A stretch of DNA of 64,000 nucleotides from Ahaetulla prasina (Eukaryota > Chordata > Lepidosauria > Squamata > Colubridae): positions 21,297,020-21,361,019 of the forward strand of contig NC_080546.1 in NCBI RefSeq assembly GCF_028640845.1. Direction: 5' to 3'. Below the pieces are notes generated by a model that saw only the letters and a program-made list of their open reading frames with translations, was not told where the DNA came from and searched no databases. The position numbers and the translations under genes are program-made. Every line of letters starts with the position of its first letter. Within the stretch, counting starts at the first letter, position 1. Below, piece after piece: positions 1-12,440 of this stretch.

Positions 1-1245
1 GTATCTTGCTGCGCCGGCTAGGGAGTTTGGGAGTGGGAGGCACCGTTTATCAGTGGTTCTCCTCCTATCTCTCTGGCCGGACGCAGACGGTGTTGGCAGG
101 GGGGCAGAGATCGACCCCGAGGCACCTCATGTGTGGGGTGCCGCAGGGGTCGATTCTCTCGCCTCTCCTGTTCAACATCTATATGAAGCCGCTGGGTGAG
201 ATCATCAGTGGCTTTGGGGTGAAGTGTTGTGTCTCGCCCGCTTTCACCGCAGCCGGGGCCTTCTTATCTGCTTCCGAACGCTGAGGAATGTCCTAGTATG
301 CCTCCCAGCCCCAGCCCTGGCTCCATGCCCAGACAGGCTGAGGAGGAAGAAGTACCTCCAGCCCCCAGCTCTGGCTCCATGCCCAGGCAAACGGAGCAAC
401 TAGACCCCTCCCCCTCCCCCACAGCATGTGAGCCTGAGGAAGGTCAATTACCAACAGCTGCAGACTGGAGTGACCCTCGCTTCAGAAGAATTGATAGGCG
501 GCGGCGACAGAAGGAAGGGAGGGGCAGGCCTGGATAAGTGCTGAGTCATGGAGCCACACCCCATGGCCTATATAAAGGATCTGCTTTCTGGCATTCTCTG
601 AGTCAGGCAAAGTCTAACATATCTTGCTGAAGTCACTTTCTGGTCTCCTGCCTGCCTTGAGAACTTTGCTAGGACTTTGGCAGAGCTGCAGAGTCACGCC
701 TGATTCGGATTTCCCTGACCCGGTCGTCAGTGGAGGAGTGGGACACGACATGAGGTACCAACTGTACGGTGATGATACGCAGCTGTACTTTTCCACCCCA
801 GGACATCCCAACGAAGCCGTCGAAGTCCTGTCCCGGTGTCTGGAAGCCGTACGGGTCTGGATGGGGAGAAAAAGGCTCAAGCTCAATCCCTCCAAGACGG
901 AGTGGCTGTGGATGCCGGCACCCCGGTACAGTCAGCTGCAATTGGGGGCGAGTCATTGGCCCCAATGGAAAGGGTGCGCAACTTGGGCGTTCTCCTGGAT
1001 GGACGGTTGTCTTTTGAAGATCACTTGACGACCGTCTCCAGGAGAGCTTTTCATCAGATTCGCCTGATTCGCCAGTTGCGCTCCTTCCTGGACCAGGATG
1101 CCCTATGCACGTCACTCATGCTCTTGTTACCTCTCGCCTGGACTACTGCAATGCTCTCTACATGGGGCTCCCCTTGAAGAGCACCTGGAGGCTCCAGTTG
1201 GTTCAGAATGCAGTGGTAGTCAACCTGGTCCCTACTGCCCACTAA
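1..1245 (+). mobile_element. CR1/L2-type LINE reverse-transcriptase fragment, split by a solo LTR
   Basis: Bases 1-219 encode CGVPQGSILSPLLFNIYMKP, a reverse-transcriptase block also present at 7420-7640. Bases 756-1245 continue with YQLYGDDTQLYF (YADD-like catalytic box, here GDD) and the thumb region. The element is broken by frameshifts and ends by truncation near 1245. The inserted segment 225-750 is a separate LTR. This is a dead copy, cut by the window edge. Confidence 0.85.
225..750 (+). mobile_element. Solo LTR (endogenous LTR element) nested in the LINE
   Basis: The LINE reading frame is interrupted precisely at 224/751. The insert begins TGTTGTGTC and ends GACACGACA, the TG...CA ends expected of an LTR. 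It is flanked by TGAAG (220-224) and TGAGG (751-755), a 5-bp target duplication with one change. It contains a TATA box (TATATAA) near 569. Orientation follows the TATA box. The proline- and glutamate-rich open frame at 229-537 lies wholly inside the LTR and is unlikely to be a host protein. Confidence 0.75.
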
Positions 1246-1720
1246 TGGGCGTTCCAGCTTTCATGATGGTGGTAGGGGTTTTGTCCGACACTGAAGCACT
1301 TTCCTTTTTTTTAATTTAATTGACTTTTTAAAAAATGTTCATAGCATTATTAAAAAACATTTTCATTAGGTTTTCATAAAATTCCCCGTGACAATTAAAA
1401 TTTCTGAAAATATACTATTTGTATCACACGCGCATAAGTTTAGTTCATGTTACGTAAGTGAAACTAAATGGCGCTAAAGAACTAAAGAGCCTCGTCCCAG
1501 AATAGCTCACGCATCTCCCCCCACACCACCCAGCTGTAACAGACAAGCAGAGCTGGTAGCCGGAGCCCCCCCAACTCAACCCAATCCCTGATGCGCGAGA
1601 GGCATATGCAGATGACAATACATGGCGCATTACTGTGGAACCGGTGGGCAGTTAGAAAATTTTACTACCAACAGAGATACAAAAGTGGGCGATAGGTATA
1701 AAAAGGTTTACTACCCCTGA
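1246..1720. other. Non-coding, no recognised feature
   Basis: AT-rich up to about 1480, then a GC-richer patch (about 1490-1630) that I do not recognise. No exon-like frame with splice signals. Confidence 0.5.
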
Positions 1721-3860
1721 TGTACACTGAAAGCATATGCACCAAAGACAAATTTCTTTTGTGTCCAATCACACTTGGCCAACAAAGAAGTCTATTCTAT
1801 TCTATATCTAATTATACAGTTCTGATAAAAAGTATCTGTTATTCACAGAATCTGAACCAGAAAATTAATATGAATTTTTCATATTTCATTTGAAATAGAA
1901 TAGAATAGAATAGAATAGAATAGAATAGAATAGAATAGAATAGAATAGAATAGAATAGAATAGAATAGAATAGAATAGAATTTTATTGGCCAAGTGTGAT
2001 TGGACACACAAGGAATTTGTCTTGGTGCATATGCTCTCAGTGTACATAAAAGAAAAGATACGTTCATCAAGGTACAACATTTACAACACAATTGATGGTC
2101 AATATATCAATATAAATCATAAGGATTGCCAGCAGCAAGTTATAGTCATACAGTCATAAGTGGAAAGAGATTGGTGATGGGAACTATGAAACGATTAATA
2201 GTAGTGCAGATTCAGTAAATAGTCTGACAGTGTTGAGGGAATTATTTGTTTAGCAGAATGATGGCCTTCGGGAAAAAACTGTTCTTGTGTCTAGTTGTTC
2301 TGGTGTGCAGTGCTCTATAGTGTCGTTTTGAGGGTAGGAGTTGAAACAGTTTATGTCCAGGATGCGAGGGATCTGCAAATATTTTCATTTAATATGTTTC
2401 ATTTAAGCATGTTCTACTGTAATTCATAAGTTATAGTCAATTATTTTTTACAATATATTTTATCAATATCAATATTTTTTCCCGAATGCCATCACTCTGC
2501 TAAACAAATAATTCCCTCAACACTGTCAAACTATTACTAAATCTGCACTACTATTAATCTCATCGTTCCCATCACCCATCTCCTTCCACTTATGACTGTA
2601 TGATTGTAACTTTGTTGCTTGTATCCTTATGATTTATATTGTATTGTTTCCTGATTGCTTATTTGTACCCTATGACTATCATTAAGTGTTGTACCTTATG
2701 ATTCTTGATATATGTATCTTGTCTTTTATGTACACTGAAAGCATATGCACCAAAGACAAATTTCTTTTGTGTCCAATCACACTTGGCCAACAAAGAAGTC
2801 TATTCTATTCTATATCTAATTATACAGTTCTGATAAAAAGTATCTGTTAATCACAGAATCTGAACCAGAAAAATAATATGAATTTTTCATATTTCATTTG
2901 AAATAGAATAGAATAGAATAGAATAGAATAGAATAGAATAGAATAGAATAGAATAGAATAGAATAGAATAGAATAGAATAGAATAGAATTTTATTGGCCA
3001 AGTGTGATTGGACACACAAGGAATTTGTCTTGGTGCATATGCTCAGTGTACATAAAAGAAAGATCGTTCATCAAGGTACAACATTTACAACACAATTGAT
3101 GGTCAATATATCAATATAAATCATAAGGATTGCCAGCAGCAAGTTATAGTCATACAGTCATAAGTGGAAAGAGATTGGTGATGGGAACTATGAAACGATT
3201 AATAGTAGTGCAGATTCAGTAAATAGTCTGACAGTGTTGAGGGAATTATTTGTTTAGCAGAATGATGGCCTTCGGGAAAAAACTGTTCTTGTGTCTAGTT
3301 GTTCTGGTGTGCAGTGCTCTATAGCGTCGTTTTGAGGGTAGGAGTTGAAACAGTTGAAACATCCAGGATGCGAGGGATCTGCAAATATTTTCATTTAATA
3401 TGTTTCATTTAAGCATGTTCTACTGTAATTCATAAGTTATAGTCAATTATTTTTTACAATATATTTTATCAATATCAATATTTTTCCCCGAATGCCATCA
3501 CTCTGCTAAACAAATAATTCCCTCAACACTGTCAAACTATTACTAAATCTGCACTACTATTAATCTCATCGTTCCCATCACCCATCTCCTTCCACTTATG
3601 ACTGTATGATTGTAACTTTGTTGCTTGTATCCTTACGATTTATATTGTATTGTTTCCTGATTGCTTATTTGTACCCTATGACTATCATTAAGTGTTGTAC
3701 CTTATGATTCTTGATATATGTATCTTGTCTTTTATGTACACTGAGAGCATATGCACCAAGACAAATTCCTTCTGTGTCCAATCACACTTGTCCAATAAAG
3801 AATTCTATTCTATTCTATTCTATTCTATTCTATTCTATTCTGTTCTATATTTCATTGTGT
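1721..3860. repeat. About 1-kb tandem duplication of inverted CR1-type LINE 3' ends with AATAG arrays
   Basis: The block starting TGTACACTGA at 1721 recurs at 2729 and, partially, at 3735, giving two units of 1008 and 1006 bp plus a third start. Each unit holds a minus-strand LINE 3' end led by a long (GAATA)n array (1897-1980; 2902-2990) and a plus-strand 3' end of the same LINE (about 2480-2810; 3480-3860) ending in TTCTA repeats. The units differ by few bases, so the duplication is much younger than the LINE copies inside it. Confidence 0.85.
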
Positions 3861-5080
3861 TTCTGTACTATAGCCTTTCCTATGGGCTTTGTATTTAATG
3901 CATAATTATAAATGATTCCTATTATTATTATTAAGATTTATTGTAGCCCCCTACTCCAAAAGGCCCTGGGTAGTTTACTACGTATCAGTAATATATTTAA
4001 AATAATGAAATAACTTTAAATTATTATAAATAAAATAGCAAAGAAAAGTAAAAGAAACATATACATCATTTTAAACTTAAAAAGAATCAGATTTATTCTT
4101 AGAACAAATGAAGTTTGCACTTGCAATAATTATTAGTTCTTAATTATATAGGCAAATGATTGGGATGTAGTTAATAATTGTATCATAAAATATTTAATTA
4201 TTATAGTATCATCACCCAAAGACTTTGTAGCAACCCACATTATCTCCACTTGATTTCAGAATTAGCAAATCCTAACATTGCATGCTAAATGGATGTCTGA
4301 CCTTCCTGGCTTAATTCCCAATCACCCTAGCTTCATCAGCTTGCATGACTGATAATTCCTTCCTGAGAGTTGAAATGATTGACTGCAAAGAAGGGTAAAA
4401 TTCAAAAAAGTATCACATACATTTAAATAAATGATCATTAGTTGCCCCTTCTGCTGCCTGGCCCATGACTACAAATAAATAAAATTTCATCATTACAGTG
4501 AATACAGAATTTGTTTAAGTTTCCTAATCAAAACTAAGCTGGCATAAGACTCTATAAAAAACTTTGTGCAAAAGATAAACAACTTTCAGGTGCAAAAATG
4601 ATTTATTTTGTCTCTCGGAAATCTGCGCGTATCTTTTGATCAATTCAGCCAATATCTGTAGATTGCAAAACTCTTCAAAACTTGTTCATCTCCTAAGTTT
4701 TCTACTTTGATCATCTTGTTTTTCCTAGTCAGAAAATAAGAATTTAAAAATATCAGGGATGAAATGCACAATACCTCAATCACTAATAAAAGACTTCTTC
4801 AAGTCTTCTGTTTAGGTGGAAAAGTTGCTTTAAATTGTTCCTAGTTTCATTGGGTACCAAAACAGATACTTCACCAGACATTATAAAAAAAAACTTGAGA
4901 GTTTCTTGTTTCACATCTCTTGAGTTTACACAACTCACAACACATTTCAAAATAAACCTTGGATTTTTCTTTTCCTGTGAACGAAGGGGAGGTATATTTT
5001 CAAGATATTACCAGTTAGGTTAAAATACATATTCTTACTGTTCTTAACTTATGGCAAGTTAAATTACTGCTTATATTAAT
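3861..5080. other. AT-rich intergenic sequence
   Basis: Around 3930-4000 a minus-strand L2-like tail fragment is possible (TTTATTGTAGCCCCCTACTC). Nothing coding or structured was recognised in the remainder. Confidence 0.4.
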
Positions 5081-5082
5081 AC

Positions 5083-5453
5083 TGTCAGAGTTCCAGAAAA
5101 CCCCCTCCTGCAGAAAAGACTCCGAAACAAACATCTTTCAAAGTTCCTTTATTAGCATAGGTAAACTGGCACAACTGGGAAAACTCCAAACCTGGAGATC
5201 CGGGTTTTTCCTCAGTAAGACAAACTCCAGAATCACCACCCCCTTGACCCCTCTGCCAATCACATGCTCCAATCGCCAACTTCCCATCTCGAGACATCAC
5301 TCCATCCACTCCTTCTCCAGATGTAGGCTCGGCCTGACCTTGACCGGCAGGAAGAATGTTATCTTCTACCAACCCCCCCCCCTCCTACTTTCCCACACAT
5401 GGGAAAGTGGCAGCACGGAAGCCTCCGGCCTAGTATGGCTTCCAAATCTGACA
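5083..5453 (-). mobile_element. Probable solo LTR, minus strand
   Basis: The segment starts TGTCAGAGTTCC and ends AATCTGACA, giving TG...CA ends, with AATAC (5078-5082) and AATAG (5454-5458) as a 4/5 target duplication. A TTTATT at about 5147 on the + strand would be an AATAAA signal on the minus strand, setting the orientation. No internal genes are present. Confidence 0.55.
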
Positions 5454-5584
5454 AATAGATTTATTTAGAGTCCCAGAACAGCATCTTGTTCTGTAGGCCA
5501 TTTGGCAAATAGCAACAGCCAAACCTACTAGGAGTGTCCTCCACTTCTCTGCTCCCAATAGAATCCCTTATGCCAGCAGGCTTG

Positions 5585-6030
5585 AAATTTTGGGCTTGGA
5601 CAACCTGGAACTATGCCGCCTGTGGTCTGACCTAAGCACAGTACACATAATGGTCTGCTACAACGTCTTACCTGTCAACAACTTCTTCAGCTTCAACCTC
5701 AATAATAGACGGGCAAACAATAAATACAAACTCAAGGTAAACCACTCCAAACTCGATTTGCAGAAAATATGACTTCAGCAACAGTGGTCAACGCCTGGAA
5801 TGCTCTACCTGACTCCACTGTTACATCCTCAAATCCCCATAGCTTCAACCTCAAACTGTCTACCATGAACTTCACCCAATTCCTAAGAGGTCTGTAACAG
5901 GCATGCATAGGAGCACTAGCGTGCCTAACGTCTCTGACCTACTGTCCCCATTTATTTGTACTCATTTCCTGTGTTCATGTCCATGTTTATACTTATACCT
6001 GTTATCTTGTACATGTTTGACAAAATAAAT
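5585..6030 (+). mobile_element. Non-LTR LINE 3' fragment (reverse-transcriptase C-terminus and tail)
   Basis: It encodes a degraded GLDNLELCRLWSDLSTVHIM piece matching the C-terminal RLRHDL-type segment of the copy at 39516-39893, then TWNAL/LPDS-type residues and a short tail with GACAAAATAAATA. Related copies lie at 18345-18720, 39185-39895 and 55735-56160. Clade within the non-LTR elements is not certain. Confidence 0.6.
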
Positions 6031-6900
6031 ACATTTTAAAAAAATTAAAAATAATAAAAATAAAATAGATCCACTGCAGTATATCTGACTTGTAATTATA
6101 TCTTTTATATCCCAAGACAGCTTTGTTTTCTTCTTTAGTGTTTTCAGGCTCATCTTTCCAATCCTGGATCAAACTGTTCTAGTAACGATATCCCTATGTG
6201 GATGTTTGCCCTCTGCTTCCTCTGCCTTAAAATAACTATTTATAGCGTATAGATCTGAAAAGAATTTTCCATTCTTTCTCATTTTTTATTTTCTGAGTAA
6301 AAAAAGAGGAGACAGAACTGCCAAACTGCCGATAGTCACATTGACTTTTTCTATCTATCTTTTTTGTAATATCATCTGAGACTTTTATAAATATCCTTTC
6401 TCAAAAACAGATTATTAAAAAAAAAATCTTCCAGAAATAGTAAAAAAAAATAAAAATCCTTCACTTTTAATGATATAGTAGAATAAGTGTTCCAAGGGTA
6501 TCTTTTGTTTCCAGCACTTGTCTTTACTTTTCTTTCATCATATGGAAACTTGTTCTTCTTGTCCTACTTTCACCTTGATTAAAAGTGAAATTGTTTGGAA
6601 CTTTAGTTTTTATTTCTCTTTCCTTCTGGAGAAGTCTATGGATTTGATTCTTTAGAATTTGTATTAATTTCAGTGAACATATTCTTCCCACTTAGCTCAG
6701 CCAGAGGCAAACAAACATCTGCTTAGTTATTTTTTTTCAAATGCTTATTAAAAAAAATATTGGGGGCAATTTGATATGCTCTTTGCTTTTATTTTATACA
6801 GTGTTGTATCTTATAGCAATGGTAAATTTAAAATTCAGTATATATACATGAAGCCAAGTGGTGCATAGTGAGCATGAGTTTATTGAATAGTTGCATTTTT
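6031..6900. other. AT-rich intergenic sequence, no recognised feature
   Basis: Homopolymeric A and T runs; no exon-like frame or recognised repeat. Confidence 0.4.
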
Positions 6901-6929
6901 CAGTATTGATTCATGCCAGTCATTAAGTT

Positions 6930-8665
6930 GCTTATTATTGTGGCTCTCGAGGACGTGGACAGGTTACTGGGGAGGCTGCATGCGACCACATGTTTACTGG
7001 ACCCGTGTCCTTCCTGGCTGGTGCTGGCTACTCAGGAAGTGACACGAGGCTGGCTCCGGGGAATTATAAATGCTTCGTTGTTGGAAGGGGTTTTCCCCGC
7101 TGCCTTGAAGGAGGCGGTGGTGAGACCCCTCCTCAAGAAGCCTTCCCTGGACCCAGCTATTTTGGGAAATTATCGTCCAGTCTCCAACCTTCACTTTGTG
7201 GCGAAGGTTGTAGAGAGTGTGGTTGCATGTCAGCTTCCCCGGTACTTGGATGAAGCCGTCTATCTAGACCCATTCCAGTCCGGCTTCCGGTCCGGTCACA
7301 GTACGGAGACAGCTTTGGTCGCGTTGGTGGATGACCTCTGGAGGGCCAGGGATAGGGGTTGTTCCTCTGCCCTGGTCCTATTAGATCTCTCAGCGGCTTT
7401 TGATACCATCGACCATGGTATCTTGCTGCACCGGTTGGAGGGGTTGGGAGTGGGAGGCACCGTTTATCGGTGGTTCTCCTCCTATCTCTCCGATCGGTCG
7501 CAGACGGTGTTGACAGGGGGGCAGAGGTCGACCGCGAGGCGCCTTACTTGTGGGGTGCCTCAGGGGTCGATTCTCTCGCCCCTCCTGTTCAACATCTACA
7601 TGAAGCCGCTGGGTGAGGTCATCAGTGGTTTCGGGGTGAGTTATCATCTGTACGCTGATGACACTTAGCTGTACTTTTCCACCCCGGACCACCCCGACGA
7701 AGCTGTTGAAGTGCTGTCCCGGTGTCTGGAAGCCGTACAGGTCTGGATGGGGAGAAACAGACTCAAGCTCAATCTCTCCAAGATGGAGTGGCTGTGGATG
7801 CCGGCACCCTGGTACAGTCAGCTGCAGCCGCAGCTGGCTGTGGGGGGCGAGTTATTGGCCCCAACGGAGAGGGTGCGCAATTTGGGTGTCCTCTTGGATG
7901 GGCGGCTGTCGTTTGACGATCATTTGGCGGCCGTCTCCAAGAGAGCCTTCCACTAAGTACGCTTGGTGCGCCAGTTGCGCCCCTTCCTTGACCGGGATGC
8001 CTTATGCACGGTCACTCATGCCCTTGTCACTTCCCGCCTGGACTATTGCAATGCTCTCTACATGGGGCTGCCCTTGAGGTGCACCCGGAGGCTGCAGCTA
8101 GTCCAGAATGCAGCTGCGCGGGTAACACCAATCCTGCACAGTTTGCACTGGCTTCCTGTAGTCTTTCGGGTGTGCTTCAAGCTTCTGGTTACCACCTTTA
8201 AAGCGCTCCATGGCTTAGAACCCGGGTACTTATGGGACCGCCTGCTGTTACCTTTTGCCTCCCACTGACCTGTACGCTCACACAGAGAGGGCCTTCTCAG
8301 GGTGCCGTCCGCCAAGCAATGTCGGTTGGCGGCCCCCAGGGGAAGGGCCTTCTCTGTTGGAGCTCTTACGCTTTGGAATGAACTTCCACCTGGTTTACGT
8401 CAAGTGCTTGATCTTCAGACTTTTCGCCGTGAGCTGAAAACGCACCTATTCATTCAAGCGGGACTGGATTAAAATTTTTATTGGGGTTATTTATATTTTA
8501 AGATTTTAAACTGTTTTAAATTTTCGGCCACAATATAATATGTTTTCTTTTAATTTCTTTTAATCTGTATATACTGTATTTTTACTTGGCTGTACACCAC
8601 CCTGAGTCCTTCGGGAAAAGGGCGGTATAAAAATCAAAATAAATAAATAAATAAATAAATAAATT
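6930..8665 (+). mobile_element. CR1/L2-type LINE, 3' half with reverse transcriptase
   Basis: It is the best preserved LINE in the window. The translation runs through the fingers and palm of reverse transcriptase: NYRPVSNLHFVAKVVE, FQSGFRSGHSTETALV, LLDLSAAFDTIDHG, GVPQGSILSPLLFN and YADDT. A stop follows directly after YADDT (7666-7668) and another lies near 7957, so it is inactive. The thumb/C-terminal part continues to about 8470, and the 3' tail reads CCCTGAGTCCTTCGGGAAAA followed by (AAAT)n at 8637-8665. 5' truncated. Same family as 1-1245, 35440-35790 and 43636-44105. Confidence 0.88.
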
Positions 8666-8772
8666 ATTAGCAATAGTCTATTGATAGTTATACACCAAAT
8701 TGCAATACGGCTCACAGTACAATTTTCATATATCATAATTTATGCTATGCTTTATACACTAGCAAACTATAA

Positions 8773-9083
8773 AAGGTAAAAATAAAGGTTCCCGTAGGAC
8801 ATATGTGCTAGTTGTTCCTGACTCTAGGGGGCGGGCTCATCTCCGTTTCAAAGCCGAAGAGCCAGCGCTGTCTGAAGACGTCTCCATGGTCATGTGGCCA
8901 GCATGACTAAACACCAAAGGCGCACAGAATGCTTTTACCTTCCCACCAAAGGTGGTCCCTATTTTTCTACTTGCATTTTTTTTTACGAGCTCACCCTGTT
9001 ATGCAGCACTAGGGATTCGAACCGCTGAACTGCCAACCTTTCAATCAACAAGCTCAGCATCTTAGCCGCTGAGATACCGCTGA
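8773..9083 (-). mobile_element. tRNA-derived SINE (Sauria-type), minus strand
   Basis: Reverse complement carries a tRNA-like head with a B-box-like GCGGTTCGAATCCC at about 9010-9025, a middle with GACCACCTTTGGTGGGAAGG and an end in AACCTTTATTTTTACCT, as in squamate SINEs mobilised by BovB LINEs. The + copy at 10786-11140 matches along its length. Confidence 0.75.
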
Positions 9084-9519
9084 TACAGCAAACTATATCA
9101 GGTCCTAAACATCCTATTGTTAGGTGCAAAAAAACAGGATCGTTTATAAAGTTGCAGCATAGAAGATGTATTCAAACCTATACACAAGAATCTAATTGCT
9201 TCAGCCAAAATACTATTTAAAGAGGGGTTTTTGCCTGTTGGCTTTTGCTGGGATCACAATAAACCAAAGAGCTGTTGTCACTTGTATCGTCTCCTGCCTC
9301 TTCATTGCCCGAACTTAACACTAATGGTCAACTAATGGTCAGCAATAAAGTGGCACAAGATTAGGGTCAATGGAATTCAAGGAGGACAGGTCTTTGATCT
9401 TTTGTGGCAATTTAAAGATTCTAAACTGATGATGTGTTTAATTCCACCCCCAGTTCTGCCTGCTCTCTTCTCACACATATTGAGCCATAAAGTGTTTTCT
9501 TTAGTTTTGGGCAGTGGTG

Positions 9520-9640
9520 GGATTCAGCCAGTTCGCACCACTTCGGGAGAACCGGTTGTTAGCTTTCTGAGCAGTTTGGCAAATTGGTTGTTGGAAGAAA
9601 TCATTAGGGTAGAGAACCAGTTGTTAAATCACTTGAATCT
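9520..9640 (+). mobile_element. Fragment of the GGTGAAATCCA/ACCGGTT short interspersed element
   Basis: GTGGGATTCAGCCAGTTCGC and AGAACCGGTTGTTA resemble one end of the repeat present at 25628-25910, 41788-42015 and 61970-62255. Truncated. Confidence 0.45.
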
Positions 9641-9697
9641 CACCTCTGGTTTTGAGTCTGCATGTCAAACAGGCAAGTATTGTTGTAAATGTAAACC

Positions 9698-10437
9698 TTA
9701 ACAGAATAACAGAGTTGGAATGGACCTTGGAGGTCTTCTATCCAACCCCTGCTCAAGCAGGAGAGCCTAGACAATTCCAGACAAGTGGATATTCAGTCTT
9801 TTCTTAAAAGCTTCCAGTGATGGAGCACCATAACTTCTGAAGGCAAGCTGTTTCACTGGTTAATTGTTCTCACTGTTAGGAAATTTCTCCTTAGTTCTAG
9901 ATTGCTTCTCCTTGATTAGTATCCACCCATTGTTTCTTGTCCTGCCTTCTGATGCTTTGGAAAATAGCTTGACCTCTTTTTCTTTGTGGCAGCCCCTCAA
10001 AAATTGGAACATTGCTATCATGTCACCCCAAGTCTTCTTTTCACTAGACTAAACATATCCAGTTCCTCCACCTGTTCTTCATATATTTTAGCCTCCAGCC
10101 CCCTAATCATCTTTGTTGCTCTTTTCTGCAGTCTTTCCAGAGTCTCTACATCTTTTTTATAATATGGTGACCAAAATTGAATGCAGTATTCTAAGTGTGG
10201 TCTTACTAAGGCTTTATAAAATGATACTAATACTTCATGTGATCTTGATTGTTATCCTTCTGTTACATTACATTAGCTTTTTTGGCTGCTGCTACACACT
10301 GCTGGCTCATGTTTAAGTGATTGTCCTTTGGACCGCAAGATCCCTCTTACAGTTACCTCTATTGAGCCAGGTTTCTTCTAATCTGTACCTATACATTTGG
10401 CTTTTCCTGCCTAAATGTAAAACTTTACTTCAACTGT
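9698..10437 (-). mobile_element. CR1 LINE 3' region, minus strand
   Basis: Begins with the reverse of the typical CR1 3' end (AGAGTTGGAATGGACCTTGG) and continues with the CR1 pattern of minus-strand text (CAACCCCTGCTCAAGCAGGA; CTCTTTTCTGCAGTC). No intact frame. It is followed directly by a plus-strand LINE 3' end. Confidence 0.75.
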
Positions 10438-10439
10438 TG

Positions 10440-10690
10440 TTGAATTGTTTATATTGAGTTGTTTATATTGACTGTTTCCTAATTCATTTATTTGTTCCCT
10501 ATGACTATCATTAAGTGTTGTACCTTATGATTCTTGACAAATGTGATATCTTTTCTTTCATGTACCCCGAAAGCTTATGCACCAAGACAAATTCCTTGTG
10601 TGTCCAATCACACTTGGCCAATAAAGAATTCTATTTTGTTCTGTTCTGTTCCGTTCCGTTCCATTCCATTCCATTCTATTCTATTTTTCA
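10440..10690 (+). mobile_element. ATTCT-tailed CR1-type LINE 3' end
   Basis: Contains ATGACTATCATTAAGTGTTG, CACCAAGACAAATTCCTTG and TCCAATCACACTTGGCCAAT, shared with the copies at 1721-3860 and 56190-56995, and runs into a mutated pentamer tail (TTCTG, TTCCG, TTCCA, TTCTA) showing decay and local respreading of the repeat. Confidence 0.8.
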
Positions 10691-10785
10691 TTCAACCATT
10701 CTACATAGTTAAGAAGCTTGCATAGTATAATTTGTGAACTTAAGCTCCTGTTTAACTGTAGATTAATTTGTAATTAAATATAATT

Positions 10786-11140
10786 ACGGGACACAGTTGC
10801 TCAGTGGCTAAGGTCGGCAGTTCAGCGGTTCGAATCCTTAGTGCCGCGTAATGGGGTGAGCTCCCGTTATTTGTCCCAGCTTCTGCCAACCTAGCAGTTC
10901 GAAAGCACATAACAGGCTGAGCTTGTAAAAAAAAGGCAAGTAGAAAAAAAGGGACCACTTTGATGGGAAGGTAAAAGCATTCTGTGCGCCTTTGGCATTT
11001 AGCCATGCCAGCCACATGACCACTGAGATGTCTTCGGACAGCGCTGGCTCTTTGGTTTTGAAACTGAGATGAGCACTGCCCCCCCTAGAGTTGGGAATGA
11101 CTCACACATATGTGCGAGTGAAACCTTTATCTTTTACCTA
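10786..11140 (+). mobile_element. tRNA-derived SINE (Sauria-type), plus strand
   Basis: tRNA-like head with GTTGCTCAGTGGCTAAGG (A box region) and CAGCGGTTCGAATCCTTAGT (B box), then AGCAGTTCGAAAGCACATAA, TTTGATGGGAAGG and TTCGGACAGCGCTGGCTC, ending AAACCTTTATCTTTTACCTA. Full-length-looking but with an internal gap relative to the 8773-9083 copy. Confidence 0.78.
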
Positions 11141-11144
11141 ATAT

Positions 11145-12440
11145 AATTATAAATCACATATAATTTTAGAAGAATGAAAGTAATTATCCCTGGAGAATAA
11201 AAAATTAACAAATAAAGTAATAAATAGTACAAAAAAGGAAATGACATTCCTCAAGGTTATGAGCAATTACAAATATGAAGTTTGTAAGTATTTGAATATT
11301 TTTCTGATAAGCTATTCTCTCTGCATTTCGTTATAATTCCATGATGTCTTGATACTAATGTCTATTTTTATCTAATTAAAAACAGAATGCTGGCTAGACC
11401 ATTATTATTTTTCTTATTTCGTAAGATTTAAGTCTGTATGGATTCCCAGTGTAAACATAACACAGCTATCCTGTTTTTGTTTCTTCCAGTTGTGCTGGAC
11501 CTGTAATTCCAGAAGTCACAGCTTTCTACCAACTGAAACATTTGTAGCATCATGATGCTATAAAATCAGAATTTTTCCTGCCACAGCCAAAACAGATTGT
11601 CAAGATTGGATTGATGGTTAATGATATCGTTGTCAGAAACATTATGTCAAAACCTTAAGCTGCTTAGCCAATGATTTAAGTAAGGATTAAAAGAAGGGAA
11701 ACACAATTACAATCATTCTCTATACCTTTTCCCCTTGTATGTGTTCCTGTTGAAGTAAGAAGTGTCTGTTGTGATTTTTCTCATCCACCAACATAGGCAG
11801 AAAAGCTCACATGTTAAATTTCTTACATAATGGACAGTATAAATTCCTTGTGTGTCCAATCACACTTGGCAATAAAGAATTCAATTCAATTCTATTCTAT
11901 TCTATCTATTCTATTTTTTCCTAAACTATTTTCCTGAGCATAAATTTCAATGAACTAAAGCGAACTTTCTTTCCAAAATTCATGTATAGGACAATTCAGC
12001 ACAAATATATTGCAGTAACCATTTTTATATCCCATATGTTCAAGATGCTGGCCTTAAGTCATTCTTATCCTGTAGCTAAAGTATGAAAGGAACCTATAAC
12101 ACACGTCAAGGGTGACACAACACAATGTTTTGGGTGACATACCAGCATTCACCAACACGTGGCAACTATTTTCAAAAGAATGTCCTGTTCTCACACAGCT
12201 TTCAGAGGCTGCAGAGGTCATGTGAGAATACAATATGTTCTCCCATGGCTCCAAAGTCTTCCAAAAACATGCATGAGCAAGGGCATGGTTTGCGTGGCTT
12301 TATAGGCTGCAGAGGCCGTGAGACAGCGTTTTCCAAAACCGCTTCATGAATAAATGCCTCAAGACCTTGTGTGGCCCAGAGCTGCCTCAGCTAAGCCGCA
12401 GGAAACTGTCGACAGAAAGAGAACAACTAAGGAGAATATT
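11145..12440. other. Intergenic sequence with one short LINE tail
   Basis: At 11838-11915 there is a 3'-terminal remnant of the ATTCT-tailed LINE (TGTGTCCAATCACACTTGGC then TTCTA units). Nothing else is recognised; the open frames at 12054-12349 have no splice context and no motif. Confidence 0.45.

Noticed and set aside
229..537. Pro/Glu-rich open frame as a host gene
   Set aside because: Entirely within a solo LTR with target duplication.
1897..2990. GAATA arrays as a CRISPR or satellite array
   Set aside because: Pure pentanucleotide microsatellite without spacers, attached to LINE 3' ends in a vertebrate genome.
6913..7668. 251-codon frame as a cellular gene
   Set aside because: Clear LINE reverse transcriptase with a premature stop after YADD.
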